Assembly (NCBI RefSeq): GCF_022747945.1
Contig: NZ_JALDST010000001.1
Location: 5,828,001-5,892,000 of the forward strand
Direction of reading: 5' to 3'
DNA: 64,000 nt
DNA from: Micromonospora sp. R77
GTDB taxonomy: Bacteria; Actinomycetota; Actinomycetes; Mycobacteriales; Micromonosporaceae
The notes under the pieces are model-generated. The model was not told the DNA's origin and ran no database searches. It saw only the letters and a program-made list of their open reading frames with translations. A program made the position numbers and the translations under genes. Below, piece after piece: positions 8,017-16,648 of the stretch. Each line of letters opens with the position of its first letter. The first letter of the stretch is position 1.

Positions 8017-9287
8017 CGGTCGTCCTCTCCTTGAGGCTGGTCGGCTGCGGTGGCGCGGGTGATCCACTGCCGGCGAGCGCCGCGCAGCAGGGCGACCGCG
8101 ATGACCGCCATGACGGCGGCGCCCGCCGCGAAGACGGCGGGGGTGCCGGTCCCGGCGGCGAGCAGACCGCCGGCCGCCGCGCCGACGGGCAGGCCGCCCC
8201 AGGCGATCAGTCGGTAGACGCTGTTGGCCCGACCGAGCAGGTGCCGGGGCACCAGGGTCTGCCGGAGCACGACCACGACGACGTTCCAGGTCACCGTCCC
8301 GCAGGCGAAGAGCGCGAGGGCGGCGCCCGCCGCGTACGGCGACGGCACGGCGGCGAGCACGGCCTCGCTGGTGGCGATCAGCGCGGCGGTGGCTACCAGC
8401 GCGCCCTCCCGGCCCAGCCGGCCGGTCAGGGCGGGGGCGAACCGGGAGGCGAGGACGGCTCCGGCGGCCTGGCAGGAGAGCATCACGCCGTAGCCGAACG
8501 GGCTCAGGTGCAGCACCTGCTTGCTGTGCACCACGAGAACGGCGAGCATCGCGTTCCCGGCGATGTTGATCACGCAGGAGAGCAGGGCGAGGCTGCGCAG
8601 CAGGTGGTGCCGCCAGAGCCAGCGCGCGCCGGCCAGCAGTTCCGGCAGCATCCCGCCGGCCGCCGGTCGGGCGGCGGGTGGTCGGCTGCCGCGGATCCGG
8701 GCGACGAGCAGCGCGGAGCAGGCGAAGGTGGCTGCGTCCACCCCGAACGGCAGCGCGACCGCGACGCCGAACAGCAACGCGCCGACGAGGGGGCCGAGGA
8801 AGCCGCTGCCGGCCTCCTGGGCGGCCATCACCCGGGCGTTGGCGGTGGCGAGGCCGGACTCCGGGGTGATGAACGGGACGAGCACCTGGGCGGCGTTGCG
8901 GAAGAAGACCTCGCCGACGCCGAGCAGGAACAGGCAGGTGTAGAGCAGCGGCAGGCCACCCCAGCCGCCGGCGATCCCGGCGGCGAGCAGCGCGAGCAGA
9001 GCGGCCCGGGTGACGTCGACCCGGACCATCGCGGCCCGGATGTCGAGGCGGTCGACGAGCAGTCCGGCGGGGATGCCGAAGAGCACGAACGGCGCGGTGA
9101 AGGCGACCGAGGCGCCGCCGATCAGCCGTGGGTCGTCGGTCAGCTGGGCGGCCAGCAGGGGAGCGGCGGCGATGGTGACGCCGTCGCCGACGGCGGAGAC
9201 GGCGGCGGCCGTCCAGAGTCGGGAGAAGTCGCGGCTGAGCATCCGGTGCCGGCCCTGCGGCGGCGCGGCGGACGCCGTCGTGCTCAC
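8013..9287 (-). CDS. MFS transporter, probable product exporter
   Basis: 424 residues, about 12 membrane helices, with the major-facilitator pattern of the MFS_3/enterobactin-exporter-like group (FSRLWTAAAVSAVGDGVTIA at the start, GIPAGLLVDRLDIR between helices 2 and 3). The GTG at 9287 was chosen because GGGAGA lies 5 bases upstream; longer readings upstream are Arg/Pro-rich and not protein-like. First gene of a divergent two- or three-gene unit with the ATP-grasp ligase. By position it most likely exports the cluster product or gives self-resistance. Confidence 0.82.
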   Translation of the reverse strand: MSTTASAAPPQGRHRMLSRDFSRLWTAAAVSAVGDGVTIAAAPLLAAQLTDDPRLIGGASVAFTAPFVLFGIPAGLLVDRLDIRAAMVRVDVTRAALLALLAAGIAGGWGGLPLLYTCLFLLGVGEVFFRNAAQVLVPFITPESGLATANARVMAAQEAGSGFLGPLVGALLFGVAVALPFGVDAATFACSALLVARIRGSRPPAARPAAGGMLPELLAGARWLWRHHLLRSLALLSCVINIAGNAMLAVLVVHSKQVLHLSPFGYGVMLSCQAAGAVLASRFAPALTGRLGREGALVATAALIATSEAVLAAVPSPYAAGAALALFACGTVTWNVVVVVLRQTLVPRHLLGRANSVYRLIAWGGLPVGAAAGGLLAAGTGTPAVFAAGAAVMAVIAVALLRGARRQWITRATAADQPQGEDDR

Positions 9288-10175
9288 GGCGTCTCCCGGC
9301 GGCGCGACCGCCGCCGGCCTCCGGCCGGGTCGACCGCCGCGCCGACGGCGACCGCCGGCACCGGTTCGGCCCGGCCGCCGCCGGTTCCACCCACCGGTGT
9401 ACGCCTGCCGGAAAGCGGACCGTCGCGGTGCCGACAATCCATTGCGTCCCCTTTTCTCCGCGCTGTTCCCGCCGCCTTCCGCAGTCGACCGGAACCGCTT
9501 CTGCGGAAAGAGGCGCGGGGTCGGACACGCGAGCCTGCCGAGGATAGTCGAAATGGTGCCCGGGTTGTCCACCGCCCACCACCGGCCCGCCGGACGCGGA
9601 CCCGTACGTCGATGGGCGGCAGCTGGCGAGGGCTCCGGCGGCCGGCTCCGACCGGGAAGCCTGACCGGTCGCGGTAAGCCGAAAAGCCTGTCAGGGCAGG
9701 CAAAACGGGACGCACCGGCGATGGAGTCGGCCTGCTGACACCCTCCGGGGAGGACTGTCAGGAGAGTGACCGATCTGGACGGTCCCTGTCACACCGGCAT
9801 CTGGTACCTTCGATGGCGCAGGCGGTTGCGTCAATGCAAATGGCAACGCCTGCATAGTCGTACGTGCATCATCAGGAGCGCTTTCGATTACCGCCTCGAT
9901 ACTTCTCAGGCCAGGCTGACGGTCCGAATTTCTTGTAATCATGTGTGCGGGTACGGGTCCGAACGGGACCCGTTTCCGGTGGTGACCCGAACGTGAGTCG
10001 CGGGTCCACCGACAGCGACGGTCGAAGCGGTGCACCCGGCAATCGCGGCCGGGGCGCGGCGTGGCGGGACAGGTCCTGGCGATGACGCTCGGCCCGTCCT
10101 CGCGTGCCCGGACGCCGGCACCGGCCCGCCCGGTCCACCGTCACGCACGCACGGCGAAGGTGAGGAACGACGTAC
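9288..10175. promoter_or_regulatory. Divergent 888-bp control region with structured DNA, no convincing gene
   Basis: Separates the exporter unit from the biosynthetic operon. The stretch 9830-9960 is AT-richer than its surroundings and likely carries promoters. Two hairpins are visible: 9818-9853 (gcaggcg-g-ttgc paired with gcaacgcctgc, one bulge) and 9953-9973 (acgggtcc paired with ggacccgt). CGGGTC-type half-sites recur up to about 10010, which would suit an operator. No regulator gene lies in the cluster. Short open frames here have non-coding composition. Confidence 0.5.
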
Positions 10176-11123
10176 ATGAGAACCCTTGATCCGGCTGCGG
10201 TGAGCGGCGCGACCGGCGCCGGGCCGGACGGTGCCCGGCCCGCCACCGTCGCCGTCATCGGCACCGGGGCGATCGGCCGGGACCTGATCAGCAAGATCCA
10301 CCGATCAGGGCTGCTGGAGTGCCGGCTGGTGGCCGGCCGCAACCCCGACTCGGCCGGTCTGCGCTACGCCGAGCAGCTCGGTTACCCCACCACCGCCGCC
10401 GGCATCGACGCCGTCGTGGCCGCGGAGCACCCGTTCGACGTGGTCTTCGACGCCACCAGCGCGGCGTCCCACCTGGCGCACTGGCCGCTGCTGGCGCCGC
10501 TCGGCACGCTGGTGGTCGACCTGACCCCCAGCCGGGTCGGGGAGATGGTGGTGCCCACGGTCACCGGCGTGACGGCGGCGACCGGCCGCAACGTCAACCT
10601 GATCAGCTGCGGCGGACAGGCGTCCGTGCCGGTCGTGCACGCGCTCGCGACCCGCTTCCCGGTGGCGTACCTGGAGGTCGTGTCGACGGTGGCCAGCGAC
10701 ATCGCGGGCCGCGCGACCCGACTGAACCTCGACGAGTACGTGGCGACCACCGGGCACGCCCTCACCGCCTTCTCCGGCGTCTCCGACGTCAAGGCGATCC
10801 TCAACATCAGTCCGGCGGTGCCGCCGGCGACCTTCCGGACGGCCGTCCACGCCCGGATCCCCGGCGCCGACCCGGCGGCGGTGCGTGCGGTGGTCGACGA
10901 CGCGGCCGAGCGGGTCCGCTCGTTCGCTCCCGGCTACACGGTCACCGCCTGCACGGTGGTCGACGACCGGGTGACGGTGGCGCTGCAGGTGACCGCGCAC
11001 AGCGAGGTCCTGCCCGCCTACGCGGGCAATCTCGACATCATCAACTCGGCCGCCGTCATGGTGGCCGAGCAGCACGCGGCCCGATCGGACCGGTCCGCCC
11101 CGGTGGAGGTGGTGAGCCGGTGA
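10176..11123 (+). CDS. Acylating acetaldehyde dehydrogenase (MhpF/DmpF-like)
   Basis: 315 residues. NAD-binding motif VIGTGAIG (27-34) and the catalytic Cys145 in LISCGGQAS are as in MhpF/BphJ. The family converts short aldehydes, CoA and NAD+ to acyl-CoA, and works as a channelled complex with the aldolase encoded next, to which it is joined by a GTGA overlap. First gene of the operon; the next starts in this order: aldolase, oxygenase, oxoamine synthase, lyase, reductase. In this setting it probably supplies an acyl-CoA to the oxoamine synthase or the CitE-like enzyme rather than serving aromatic catabolism, because no meta-cleavage genes are nearby. That role is inference. Confidence 0.88.
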   Translation: MRTLDPAAVSGATGAGPDGARPATVAVIGTGAIGRDLISKIHRSGLLECRLVAGRNPDSAGLRYAEQLGYPTTAAGIDAVVAAEHPFDVVFDATSAASHLAHWPLLAPLGTLVVDLTPSRVGEMVVPTVTGVTAATGRNVNLISCGGQASVPVVHALATRFPVAYLEVVSTVASDIAGRATRLNLDEYVATTGHALTAFSGVSDVKAILNISPAVPPATFRTAVHARIPGADPAAVRAVVDDAAERVRSFAPGYTVTACTVVDDRVTVALQVTAHSEVLPAYAGNLDIINSAAVMVAEQHAARSDRSAPVEVVSR

Positions 11124-12151
11124 GGAGCATCCTCATCCACGACCCGACCCTGCGCGACGGCCAGCACGCCGTCCGCCACCAGCTCGGCGCGGCGGCGCTG
11201 CGCCGCTACGCGGAGGCGGCGGACGCGGCGCGGATCCCGGTGGTGGAGGTCGGTCACGGCAACGGCCTCGGCGCCTCCTCGCTGCAGGTCGGCCGGGCCG
11301 CCGTCACCGACGACGAGATGCTCTCGACGGTACGGGAGGCGCTGCGGCACAGCCGGATGGGCGTGTTCATGCTGCCCGGCTGGGGCACCTCGGACGACCT
11401 GCGCCGGGCGATCGGCCATGGCGCCGACGTGTTCCGCATCGGGGTGCACGCCACCGAGACGTCCCTGGCGGAGCGGCACCTGGGTGTCCTGCGCGACGCG
11501 GGCGTCGAGGCGCACTGCGTCCTCATGATGAGCCACATGGCGTCCCCCGAGGAGCTGGCCGAGCACGCGGCGCGGGCCGTCGGCTACGGCGCCCAGGCGG
11601 TGGGGATCATGGACTCGGCGGGTCACTTCCTGCCGCCGGACGTCACCGCCCGGATCGCCGTGATGGTCGCGGCGGTCGACACCCCGGTGATCTTCCACGG
11701 CCACGACAACCTCGGCATGGCGGTCGCCAACTCGGTGGCCGCGGCGCAGGCCGGCGCGTCGATCATTGACGGCTGCGCGCGCGGCTTCGGCGCCGGGGCC
11801 GGCAACACCAAGATCGAGGTGCTGGTGCCGGTCCTGGAACGCAGCGGCTTCGCCACCGGCATCGACCTGTACGCGCTGCTGGACGCCGCCGACCTCGCCG
11901 AGCGGGAACTGATGCCCGCGCCGCCGGTGACCGGGTCGATGAGCATCGTCAGTGGACTGGCCGGGGTGTTCTCCGGGTTCAAGCACCGGGTGCTGGAACT
12001 GTCCACCCCCGCCGGCGTCGACCCGCGCGACGTGTTCTTCGAGCTGGGCCGGCGGCAGGCCATCGCCGGCCAGGAGGACCTGATCGTGGACGTGGTGGCG
12101 CAGTTGAGCGCCCGGCAGCGGGCGACCGAGCCAGTCGGAATCCAGCAGTGA
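11120..12151 (+). CDS. 4-hydroxy-2-oxovalerate aldolase (MhpE/DmpG-like)
   Basis: 343 residues from GTG 11120, overlapping the dehydrogenase stop. A class II pyruvate aldolase that reversibly splits 4-hydroxy-2-oxoacids to pyruvate and an aldehyde. Catalytic LRDGQH (Arg12, Asp13) is at the N-terminus and the metal-binding pair H193/H195 in FHGHDNLG is present; the C-terminal communication domain follows. In known pairs the aldehyde passes through a tunnel to the dehydrogenase. The pair may run in either direction here; with no catabolic neighbours I infer that it feeds an aldehyde-derived acyl-CoA into the product. Confidence 0.9.
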   Translation: MRSILIHDPTLRDGQHAVRHQLGAAALRRYAEAADAARIPVVEVGHGNGLGASSLQVGRAAVTDDEMLSTVREALRHSRMGVFMLPGWGTSDDLRRAIGHGADVFRIGVHATETSLAERHLGVLRDAGVEAHCVLMMSHMASPEELAEHAARAVGYGAQAVGIMDSAGHFLPPDVTARIAVMVAAVDTPVIFHGHDNLGMAVANSVAAAQAGASIIDGCARGFGAGAGNTKIEVLVPVLERSGFATGIDLYALLDAADLAERELMPAPPVTGSMSIVSGLAGVFSGFKHRVLELSTPAGVDPRDVFFELGRRQAIAGQEDLIVDVVAQLSARQRATEPVGIQQ

Positions 12152-12162
12152 GGACAGGAGAC

Positions 12163-13008
12163 ATGGGAGTTGACGCAGCCGCCGGCGTGCCGGTTGCCCG
12201 CATGACGTTCGACGAGTTCATGGCCGTCGGTCCCGGCGGCCTGTTCAAGGCCGACGTGCCCGTGGTGATCTCGTTGCCGAGCACCGTGCAGGGCCTCGGC
12301 CGGGACGGCGTCGCGGAGCGGCTGGCCGACATGACGGTCACCCTGTTCAGCGAGCCGGGCGACAAGAACCACCCGGGCCGCTGGGAGACCCGGGACATCC
12401 GACTGCGCGAGTTCTTCGCCGACGAGCGGCACCTGAACACGCCGGGCACCTGGCACCGGGTCGTGTCGAACATCCGCAACAGCCCGGCCGACGTGAACGC
12501 CGTGATCGGCTTCGACGCGGAGAAGTTCTTCGGCTACGGCAGCACCCTGTACGCGGCCAACCTGTGGATCAGCCACCGGGGCGTGTTCACCAAGAACCAC
12601 TTCGACGAGTTCGAGAACTTCAACATCGCCCTGGAGGGGCGCAAGCGGTTCATCATCGCCCCGCCCGGCTCCCGGGACTACTACCCCCGGTCGGTGTGGC
12701 AGGGCTTCGGCGACAAGTCGCAGGTCTTCGACCTCGACAACGTCGACCTGGACCGTTTCCCCCGGGTGGGACCGAAGCTCGCCCAGCGCCGCGACTTCGT
12801 CCTCGAACCCGGTCACATGCTCTACCTGCCGCTGGGCTGGTGGCACCAGGCCGAGTCGCTGGACGACATGAACATCAACGTCAACTTCTGGCTGAAGTCG
12901 AAGAAGATCCTCCGCCGGCCGCACGTGCTCGGCGTCGCCCTCTACACGTACGCCTACCGGCGGGTGAAGGGCGTCTACAGCTACCAGCCCACCGAGGTGA
13001 ACTCCTGA
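12163..13008 (+). CDS. JmjC/cupin-type Fe(II), 2-oxoglutarate-dependent oxygenase
   Basis: 281 residues. ATG 12163 is preferred over the upstream GTG 12148 because ACAGGAG sits just before it. The double-stranded beta-helix fold is indicated by KNHFDEFENFNI, LEGRKRFIIAPP and LEPGHMLYLPLGWWHQAES. The iron triad H146-x-D148 and H228 is intact, so it should be active. Homologues of this cupin_8 group hydroxylate peptides, proteins or small molecules. Within the operon it may hydroxylate an amino-acid precursor or the assembled product. Substrate unknown. Confidence 0.8.
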   Translation: MGVDAAAGVPVARMTFDEFMAVGPGGLFKADVPVVISLPSTVQGLGRDGVAERLADMTVTLFSEPGDKNHPGRWETRDIRLREFFADERHLNTPGTWHRVVSNIRNSPADVNAVIGFDAEKFFGYGSTLYAANLWISHRGVFTKNHFDEFENFNIALEGRKRFIIAPPGSRDYYPRSVWQGFGDKSQVFDLDNVDLDRFPRVGPKLAQRRDFVLEPGHMLYLPLGWWHQAESLDDMNINVNFWLKSKKILRRPHVLGVALYTYAYRRVKGVYSYQPTEVNS

Positions 13009-14261
13009 TGAGCGAGCGCAAGACCATCACCCCGACGCACCGCTACCGCAACAACGACAAGCTCATCGGCATCGGGAACACCTTCTGGAACATGTCGGAG
13101 GAACACGGGGTCGCCGGCATCGTCGGTGACCTCGCCGACGGCGTGCTGACCACGCCCGAGGGGCACCAGTTCGTCAACTTCACCGTCTGCTCCTACCTGG
13201 ACCTGGACACCCACCCGAAGGTCATCGACGGGGCGGTGGACGCGCTGCGCCGCTTCGGGGTGCTCGACCACTGCATCCCGCGTACCCGGGTGCAGACGCC
13301 GGTGCTGCTGGAGCTGGAGGAGTCGCTGGGCGAGCTGTTCGGCGCGATGGTGATCAGCGCGATCTCCACGGCGGCGGCCAGCACCGGCCTGTTGCCGATC
13401 ATCGCCTCGGGTCACCTCGGCAACGGCACCCGGCCGCTGATGGTGTTCGACAAGAACGCCCACGTGTCGCTGGCCAACGCCAAGCCGAGCTGCGCCGACG
13501 AGTCCGAGGTCGTCACCTGCCGCCACCACGACCTCGACTACCTCGAGGACATGTGCCGCACCTACGAGCGGGTCTGCTACGTCGTCGACGGCTCCGACAG
13601 CCTCGGCGGGTACGCCCCCGTCAAGGAGTTGGCCGAGCTCCAGGACCGCTACAACATGCTGGTCTTCTACGACGACTCGCACTCGCTGTCCGCCTACGGC
13701 GAGCGGGGCATCGGGTACGTCCGCTCCCACTCGCCGGTGCTGGACGAGCGGACCATCACCGTCGCCACCCTCAGCAAGGGCTTCGGGGCCGGCGGCACCG
13801 CCATCCTGCTCGACGGCTACCCCCTCGCCACCCGGCGGCTCATCGAACGCTTCGCCGGCCCGCTCGGCTACTCGCAGAAAATGAACGCCGCCGCCGTGGG
13901 TGCGGCGCTCGCCTCGGCGGAGATCCACCGCACCGACGAACTCGTCCAGCTCCAGGGACGGCTGCGGTCCAACATCGCGCTCTTCGACTCGCTGCTGGCG
14001 ACCGAGGCGTCCGGCAGCACGTACCCGATCCGGGTCGTGCCGATGACCGACGAGACGGTGGTCGAGGCGGCGCAGCGGGTCTTCGCGGCCGGGTTCTACA
14101 CCTCGCCGGTGTTCTTCCCGATCGTCGCCCGAGGCACCGCCGGGCTGCGCGTCATGCTGCGGGCCGGGCAGACGGAGGAGCAGATCCGCCGGCTCTGCGC
14201 GGTGCTCGTCGAGGCGGGCGCGCGGCCGGCCGCCGCGCTGCCCGAGCCGGTCGCGCCGTGA
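13008..14261 (+). CDS. Alpha-oxoamine synthase (PLP-dependent, BioF/KBL-like)
   Basis: 417 residues; ATG shares one base with the previous TGA (TGATG). The family condenses an acyl-CoA with an amino acid and loses CO2, giving an alpha-amino ketone. Visible: the cofactor Asp/His region VFYDDSHSLSAYGERG (residues 219-232) and the Schiff-base lysine K257 in VATLSKGFGAGGT. It has neither a fused carrier domain nor a BioF neighbourhood, so biotin synthesis is unlikely. In the cluster it is the enzyme that would create the ketone of a carbonylmethylene unit, as the glycine C-acetyltransferase-like enzyme does in ketomemicin-type pathways (recollection). Confidence 0.9.
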   Translation: MSERKTITPTHRYRNNDKLIGIGNTFWNMSEEHGVAGIVGDLADGVLTTPEGHQFVNFTVCSYLDLDTHPKVIDGAVDALRRFGVLDHCIPRTRVQTPVLLELEESLGELFGAMVISAISTAAASTGLLPIIASGHLGNGTRPLMVFDKNAHVSLANAKPSCADESEVVTCRHHDLDYLEDMCRTYERVCYVVDGSDSLGGYAPVKELAELQDRYNMLVFYDDSHSLSAYGERGIGYVRSHSPVLDERTITVATLSKGFGAGGTAILLDGYPLATRRLIERFAGPLGYSQKMNAAAVGAALASAEIHRTDELVQLQGRLRSNIALFDSLLATEASGSTYPIRVVPMTDETVVEAAQRVFAAGFYTSPVFFPIVARGTAGLRVMLRAGQTEEQIRRLCAVLVEAGARPAAALPEPVAP

Positions 14262-15118
14262 CCGGGGTACGCGCGATCCCGCGCAGCATCCTCTACACGC
14301 CCGCGCTGTCGCTGGACCGGGTCGTCAAGGCCTGGTCGTACGACGCCGACGTGCACCTGATCGACCTGGAGGACTCGGTGCCGCCGGCGGAGAAGCCTGC
14401 GGCCCGCGAGGTGTGCCGGGACGCGCTGGAGAAGGCGCCCCGACCGGCGAACGTCGCGGTCCGCATCAACGAGCTGGGCAGCGTCGCCGCCGTGCACGAC
14501 CTGCTGCTGCTCACCGAGTGTCCGGCGCGGCCCGGCATCGTGATGATGACGATGGTGACCTCCGCCGACGAGGTCGAGCTGCTGCGCCGCATCCTCGCCT
14601 CGGCGGGAGCGCAGCCGGAGATCTACGTGACGGTGGAGACCGTCGAGGCGATCGTCGGCATCGACGCGATCGCCCGAGCGGCCGACGGCCTGGTGCTCGG
14701 CTCCGCCGACCTGGCCGCCACCCTCGGCGTCGAGATCACCTGGGAGGCGATGCTCGCCGCCCGGCAGGCGATGGCCCTGGCCTGCGCCCGCTACGGCACC
14801 GCCTGCATCGACACCGCCAACTTCCGGCTCGCCGAACCGGCGGTGCTGACCGAGGAGACCGCCCGGGTGCGGGCGCTCGGCTTCCACGGGAAGGCGACGG
14901 TGCACCCGGGCGAACTCGACGTGATCAACCGGGCGTTGCGTCCGCACCCCGACGACCTGCGGCTGGCCCGCCGGATCACCGACGCCGTACGGGCCGCCGA
15001 CGGCGGGATCGCGGTGCTGGACGGCAACATGGTCGGCCCGCCGTTCGCCCGGATGGCCCGCGACACGGTGGCCCGCGAGGACGCCTGGGCCGCCCGGTTC
15101 AGCGGCGGTGGCCGGTGA
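14258..15118 (+). CDS. HpcH/HpaI or CitE-like C-C lyase
   Basis: 286 residues, GTG 14258 overlapping the oxoamine synthase stop by 4 bp. CitE-type features: DLEDSVPPAEK (36-46), TVETVEAI with the metal-ligand Glu127, and GSADLA with Asp151, then GFHGKATVHPGEL near the C-terminus. Relatives cleave or form malyl-CoA, citramalyl-CoA and beta-hydroxyacyl-CoA esters. In the synthetic direction it would join an alpha-keto acid to an acyl-CoA, giving a malyl-CoA analogue for the MaoC dehydratase at 16075. That order is inference from the neighbours. Confidence 0.87.
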   Translation: MTGVRAIPRSILYTPALSLDRVVKAWSYDADVHLIDLEDSVPPAEKPAAREVCRDALEKAPRPANVAVRINELGSVAAVHDLLLLTECPARPGIVMMTMVTSADEVELLRRILASAGAQPEIYVTVETVEAIVGIDAIARAADGLVLGSADLAATLGVEITWEAMLAARQAMALACARYGTACIDTANFRLAEPAVLTEETARVRALGFHGKATVHPGELDVINRALRPHPDDLRLARRITDAVRAADGGIAVLDGNMVGPPFARMARDTVAREDAWAARFSGGGR

Positions 15119-16071
15119 CCGGGCCGGCGATGGTCACCGCCGTCGACATGGCCGGTACGCGGCGCATGGTGCGGGTCATCGACACCCTCGGTGAGATGTT
15201 CGTGGACCTCGCCGCCGGCCGGACCCGCTCCCCGGCGCGCACCGTCATCGAGCACGGCGACGAACGGGTGTTGCTGGTCAGCCCCGCCGTCTGGGAGCGG
15301 CGCGGGGTGGGCAGCGTGAAGATCACCACGCTCACCCCCGACAACCCGGGACGCGGCCTGCCGCTGATCCACGGGATCGTCGCGCTGACCGACCTGGAGA
15401 CCGGGCAGATCACCGCCCTGCTGGACGGCGCGGAACTCACCGCCGTCCGGACCGGCGCGGTCGCTGCCGTGGCGACCCGCCGGTGCACCGCCGACGACGC
15501 CGAGGACCTCGCCGTGATCGGCGCCGGAGTGCAGGCCCGTGCCCTGGTCCGCGCCATGGCCGCGGTCCGCCCGATCCGCACCGTACGGATCTTCTCCCGC
15601 ACCCGGGCACGGGCCGAGCGGTTCGCCGACTGGATCGACGACACCCACCCGGCGCGGGCGACCGTCTGCGACAGCGTCAAGACCGCCGTCGCCGACGCGG
15701 CGATCATCTGCACGGCCACCTCCACCAGCGACAACCGGCCCCTGATCGAGGCGGACTGGGTGGCGCGGGGCGCGCACGTCAACGCGATCGGCGGCACCCA
15801 CCCGGACGCCATCGAGCTGGACCCCGCCCTCCTGGCGGACGCCCTGGCCGTGGTGGAGGACCGGACCGCCGCGCTGGACGGGGCGGGGGAGATCCGGGCC
15901 GCCCTGGCCGCCGGCGTGCTCACCGTCGACGACCTGCACGAGCTGGGCACGCTGCTGACCGGCGAGGTCCGGGCCGACGGGCGGACCACGGTGCTGCGGA
16001 CGGTCGGCATGTCGATCGAGGACACCGCCGCCGCGCTGGCCCTGCACGAGGCGGCGGTGGCCGTGACGTAG
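15115..16071 (+). CDS. Ornithine cyclodeaminase/mu-crystallin family NAD(P)-dependent enzyme
   Basis: 318 residues, GTG 15115, again a 4-bp overlap. Rossmann motif VIGAGVQARA (134-143); substrate-site residues resembling the family are Lys69 in GSVKI and Arg112 in AVRTGA. Members act as ornithine cyclodeaminases, alanine dehydrogenases, ketimine reductases or siderophore-amino-acid synthases. Here a reductive role (imine or enoyl group) on a cluster intermediate is likeliest, since no ornithine pathway genes are close. Which reduction it performs cannot be read from the sequence. Confidence 0.85.
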   Translation: MTGPAMVTAVDMAGTRRMVRVIDTLGEMFVDLAAGRTRSPARTVIEHGDERVLLVSPAVWERRGVGSVKITTLTPDNPGRGLPLIHGIVALTDLETGQITALLDGAELTAVRTGAVAAVATRRCTADDAEDLAVIGAGVQARALVRAMAAVRPIRTVRIFSRTRARAERFADWIDDTHPARATVCDSVKTAVADAAIICTATSTSDNRPLIEADWVARGAHVNAIGGTHPDAIELDPALLADALAVVEDRTAALDGAGEIRAALAAGVLTVDDLHELGTLLTGEVRADGRTTVLRTVGMSIEDTAAALALHEAAVAVT

Positions 16072-16074
16072 CGG

Positions 16075-16566
16075 TCAGGCGTCCCCGCGGCAGCGGACCA
16101 TGAAGGAGCGTTCGAAGACGATGACCGTCTCGCCGGTGGACTTCTCGCCCGTGGTCTCCACGGTGATGATGCCCTGCCCGGGCCGCGACCGGCTCAGCCG
16201 CTTGTCGAGGATCCGGCTGGTGGCGTAGAGGGTGTCCCCGACGAAGACCGGCTCGCGCAGGCGGACCTTGTCCCAGCCGAGGTTCGCCACCGCGCGCGCC
16301 GACAACGCCTGCACGGTCATGCCGCCCACCAGGCACAGCGTGATCCCGCTGTTGACCAGCACCCGGCCGTACTCGCTGCCCTGGCCGTAGTGCTCGTCGA
16401 AGTGCAGCGGGTGCTGGTTCATGGTGAGCAGGGTCAGCCAGGTGTTGTCCGTCTCGGAGATGGTGCGACCCGGCCAGTGCCGGATCACCATCCCGGGCTC
16501 GAAGTCCTCGTAGTCCCCGCCGTGCTCCTCGCGGTACTCGTTGCCCTGGACGTGCCGCAGCGCCAT
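16075..16566 (-). CDS. MaoC-like dehydratase (mesaconyl/itaconyl-CoA hydratase type)
   Basis: 163 residues from ATG 16566. Single hot-dog domain: the hydratase loop TMNQHPLHFDEHYG (48-61) and VLVNSGITLCLVGG follow the pattern of MaoC proteins that act on branched or beta-methylmalyl-CoA thioesters. FVGDTLYATSRILDKR is also family-typical. It lies on the opposite strand, 3 bp from the reductase stop and 82 bp from the start of the second ligase, so it is divergent from that ligase and convergent with the operon. Its activity complements the CitE-like lyase: dehydration of the malyl-type thioester to an enoyl-CoA. Confidence 0.87.
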   Translation of the reverse strand: MALRHVQGNEYREEHGGDYEDFEPGMVIRHWPGRTISETDNTWLTLLTMNQHPLHFDEHYGQGSEYGRVLVNSGITLCLVGGMTVQALSARAVANLGWDKVRLREPVFVGDTLYATSRILDKRLSRSRPGQGIITVETTGEKSTGETVIVFERSFMVRCRGDA

Positions 16567-16648
16567 CGACCCACTCCCATCCCCGCGTGGAATCGGTCCA
16601 CGCCTATCCGATGCTAGCTTTGTGATCCACTTCGTGAGGAGCGCCAGA

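Noticed and set aside
6655..9582. A 975-codon frame joining the ligase to sequence opposite the transporter
   Set aside because: Only the last part is protein-like; the rest is the transporter gene in a wrong frame. The overlapping ATG at 8016 is a better start.
9766..9996. Small plus-strand frame as a precursor peptide for the ATP-grasp ligases
   Set aside because: Basic, irregular composition with no leader-like features, and it spans the hairpins of the control region.
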